This document shows, piece by piece, positions 4,131 through 5,608 of a stretch of DNA of 5,608 nt. The notes beneath the pieces are model-generated. The model made no database searches. It was not told the DNA's origin and was given only the letters and a program-made list of their open reading frames with translations. Each line of letters begins with the position of its first letter. The first letter of the stretch is position 1. Both the position numbers and the translations under genes were made by a program. The DNA is from Spirochaetes bacterium GWF1_49_6 (GTDB lineage Bacteria; Spirochaetota; Brevinematia; Brevinematales; GWF1-51-8), in contig MIBD01000146.1 in assembly GCA_001829395.1 (NCBI GenBank), positions 1 to 5,608 on the forward strand. Direction: 5' to 3'.

Positions 4131-5608
4131 CTACAATCCCAGCAACGCGAGGAATTCCTCCGGGGTGATAATCCTCACGCCGAGCTTCTTCGCTTTCTCG
4201 AGCTTCGACCCGGCGTTCCCGCCCGCGACCAGCATGGACGTACTCCCGCTGACGCTTTCCGACGGAGTCCCGCCGTACTTCCGCACGATCTCCTTGAACT
4301 CCTCGCGGGTAAATCCATCCGCCTTCCCGGTGAACACCACGGTCATCCCGGCTATCGGCGAATCTGTAATATTTATCTTTTCAGGGTAGAGTATCTCCAC
4401 ACCGTTGGCGAATAACCGTTCGAGCAGACCCCTATTATCGGGATTGCCGAAGTAGTCCCGGATCGAATGCGCGACGATGTCCCCGACCTCCCGTGCGGAC
4501 ATCAGCTGTTCTTCCGGCGCGCCCGCTAACGCATCGAACGGCTGGAACGTCTCCGCGAGAATGCGCGCGGTCTGTTCGCCGACATACCGTATTCCGATAG
4601 CGTTGATAAACCGCCAGTACTCGATTTTAGACGCGGTATCTATCGCTTTCAGGAGATTATTGACGCTTTTTTCGCCGAAACGGTCGAGTTCCTTCAGTTC
4701 GGCCTCATGCGCGCGCAGGCGGAAGATATCCGACGCGTCCCGCAGGTAACCGAGTTCGATAAAGCGCGCGACTATCTCCTCGCCCAGCCCCTCGATATCG
4801 AAGGCCTGCCGCGATACGAAGTGCTTGATACGTTCGCGCACGACCGCCGGGCATGCCGGATTGGTGCAGACATACGCGACCTCGCCCTCGACCTGCTCCG
4901 CGCGATGCCCGCAGACCGGACACTTTTCCGGCGGGAGGATAAATCCCGCATCGGACAGACGTTTATCTTTCAGCACCCCGACCACTTTCGGGATAACGTC
5001 CCCGGATCGCTCAACCAGTATCGTATCGCCTATCATCACATCGAGACGGCGTACCTCGTCGAAATTATGCAGGGTTGCGCGGGAAATCCGCGCCCCCGAC
5101 AGGATGACCGGGTCGAAGATCGCGGTCGGCGTGATCGTACCCATACGCCCGACGCTGTACTCGACCTCCCGCAGGACTGTCGTTTCGACTGCGGGCTTGA
5201 ACTTCCACGCGACCGCCCATTTCGGGGATTTCGCGTCATAGCCCATTTCCTCCTGGCTACGGATATCGTCCAGCTTGACCACCACCCCGTCGATCTCGTA
5301 CTCGACCTTCGAACGGTCGGTCTCCCATTTACGGTGAAACTCTATGATTTCGCCGATAGACTGCGCTTTTATCCGGTACGGGCTGACCGGGAAACCGATA
5401 TCCTTGAGGTAGGTCATCCGCGCGTACTGCGAGGAAATACCGCTGACGGCCGTCTCGCCCTCACGCGCGCGCACCCCGTAGGCATTGAAACGGAGCTTAC
5501 GCGACGCAGTGATACGCGGGTCAAGCTGGCGGAGGCTCCCGGCGGCGGCGTTTCGGGGGTTCGCGAACTCAGGCTCGTCCTGTTCCGCGCGGACACGGTT
5601 CAGCTCGA
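4131..5608 (-). CDS. ligA: NAD-dependent DNA ligase LigA (N-terminus outside window)
   Basis: Seals nicks in duplex DNA during replication and repair, using NAD+ to adenylate its active-site lysine. The frame is open to the right edge (first full codon at 5606), giving 491 residues. Against a family length near 670, about 180 N-terminal residues are missing, including the NAD-binding Ia domain and the catalytic KxDG lysine. A GTG at 5474 is an internal valine, not a start. In order (numbering from the first full codon): ANPRNAAAGSLRQLDP (15-30) and YEIDGVVVK (103-111) of the nucleotidyltransferase domain, WAVAWKFKP (130-138), and the OB fold with VGRMGTITPTA (152-162) and SGDVIPKV (201-208). 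Then a four-Cys zinc finger (Cys229, Cys232, Cys247, Cys252), helix-hairpin-helix repeats (about 265-385), and a C-terminal BRCT domain (about 418-491) with VVFTGK and GGNAGSKLEKAKKLGV. The visible domains look intact, so the gene is probably functional. It ends 79 nt upstream of the amrS promoter with no clear terminator. Confidence 0.97.
   Translation of the reverse strand, partial: ELNRVRAEQDEPEFANPRNAAAGSLRQLDPRITASRKLRFNAYGVRAREGETAVSGISSQYARMTYLKDIGFPVSPYRIKAQSIGEIIEFHRKWETDRSKVEYEIDGVVVKLDDIRSQEEMGYDAKSPKWAVAWKFKPAVETTVLREVEYSVGRMGTITPTAIFDPVILSGARISRATLHNFDEVRRLDVMIGDTILVERSGDVIPKVVGVLKDKRLSDAGFILPPEKCPVCGHRAEQVEGEVAYVCTNPACPAVVRERIKHFVSRQAFDIEGLGEEIVARFIELGYLRDASDIFRLRAHEAELKELDRFGEKSVNNLLKAIDTASKIEYWRFINAIGIRYVGEQTARILAETFQPFDALAGAPEEQLMSAREVGDIVAHSIRDYFGNPDNRGLLERLFANGVEILYPEKINITDSPIAGMTVVFTGKADGFTREEFKEIVRKYGGTPSESVSGSTSMLVAGGNAGSKLEKAKKLGVRIITPEEFLALLGL

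Noticed and set aside
4360..4383. LigA zinc-finger spacing and domain integrity as a possible anomaly (general check of 4131-5608).
   Set aside because: The last Cys pair is spaced by four residues rather than the five of E. coli, but I recall four as common in other bacterial LigA proteins. All visible domains look ordinary.
5472..5474. GTG as the start of ligA, giving a short ligase.
   Set aside because: The frame stays open upstream and encodes the conserved ANPRNAAAGSLRQLDP motif, so the gene continues beyond the window edge.

Overview
The window looks like chromosomal DNA from a Gram-negative-type bacterium. The signs are a heavy-metal RND pump, two proteins with lipoprotein signal peptides, and an NAD-dependent DNA ligase. 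Base composition is moderate, GC-richer in ligA and clearly AT-richer in the small lipoprotein gene at 1028-1432. A MAF/DUF115 (MptE-like) protein beside an AmmeMemoRadiSam radical SAM enzyme would fit a spirochaete or another flagellated anaerobe. This taxonomic guess is weak.

Layout. (1) Positions 2-838, plus strand: the C-terminal end of a CusA/CzcA-type RND metal efflux permease. A small lipoprotein with a YHS/TRASH-like Cys domain follows at once, its ATG touching the pump's stop codon. (2) Positions 839-1027: convergent intergenic space holding a degenerate palindromic repeat that resembles the dispersed 'TGTCATTGCGA...GAAGCAATC' REP/MITE-like repeats. (3) Positions 1028-3917, minus strand: a tight three-gene operon in the order amrS (radical SAM), MAF/DUF115 protein, NTF2-like lipoprotein. 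(4) Positions 3918-4130: the operon's control region, with a full-consensus sigma-70-type promoter (TTGACA, 17 bp, TATAAT) and a 69-nt two-tier hairpin in the predicted leader. (5) Positions 4131-5608, minus strand: the C-terminal two-thirds or more of ligA, running off the right edge.

How the genes work together. The pump and the YHS lipoprotein plausibly form one metal-export unit, the lipoprotein acting as an extracytoplasmic metal-binding partner. The amrS operon joins an uncharacterised radical SAM enzyme, a putative glycosyltransferase-like protein and a lipoprotein of unknown role. The joint function cannot be read from sequence, but the tight coupling and strong promoter suggest co-expression. 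The most interesting points are the promoter-hairpin leader and the unusual company of amrS. I see no mobile genetic element with coding capacity, no CRISPR array and no RNA gene of a known class.
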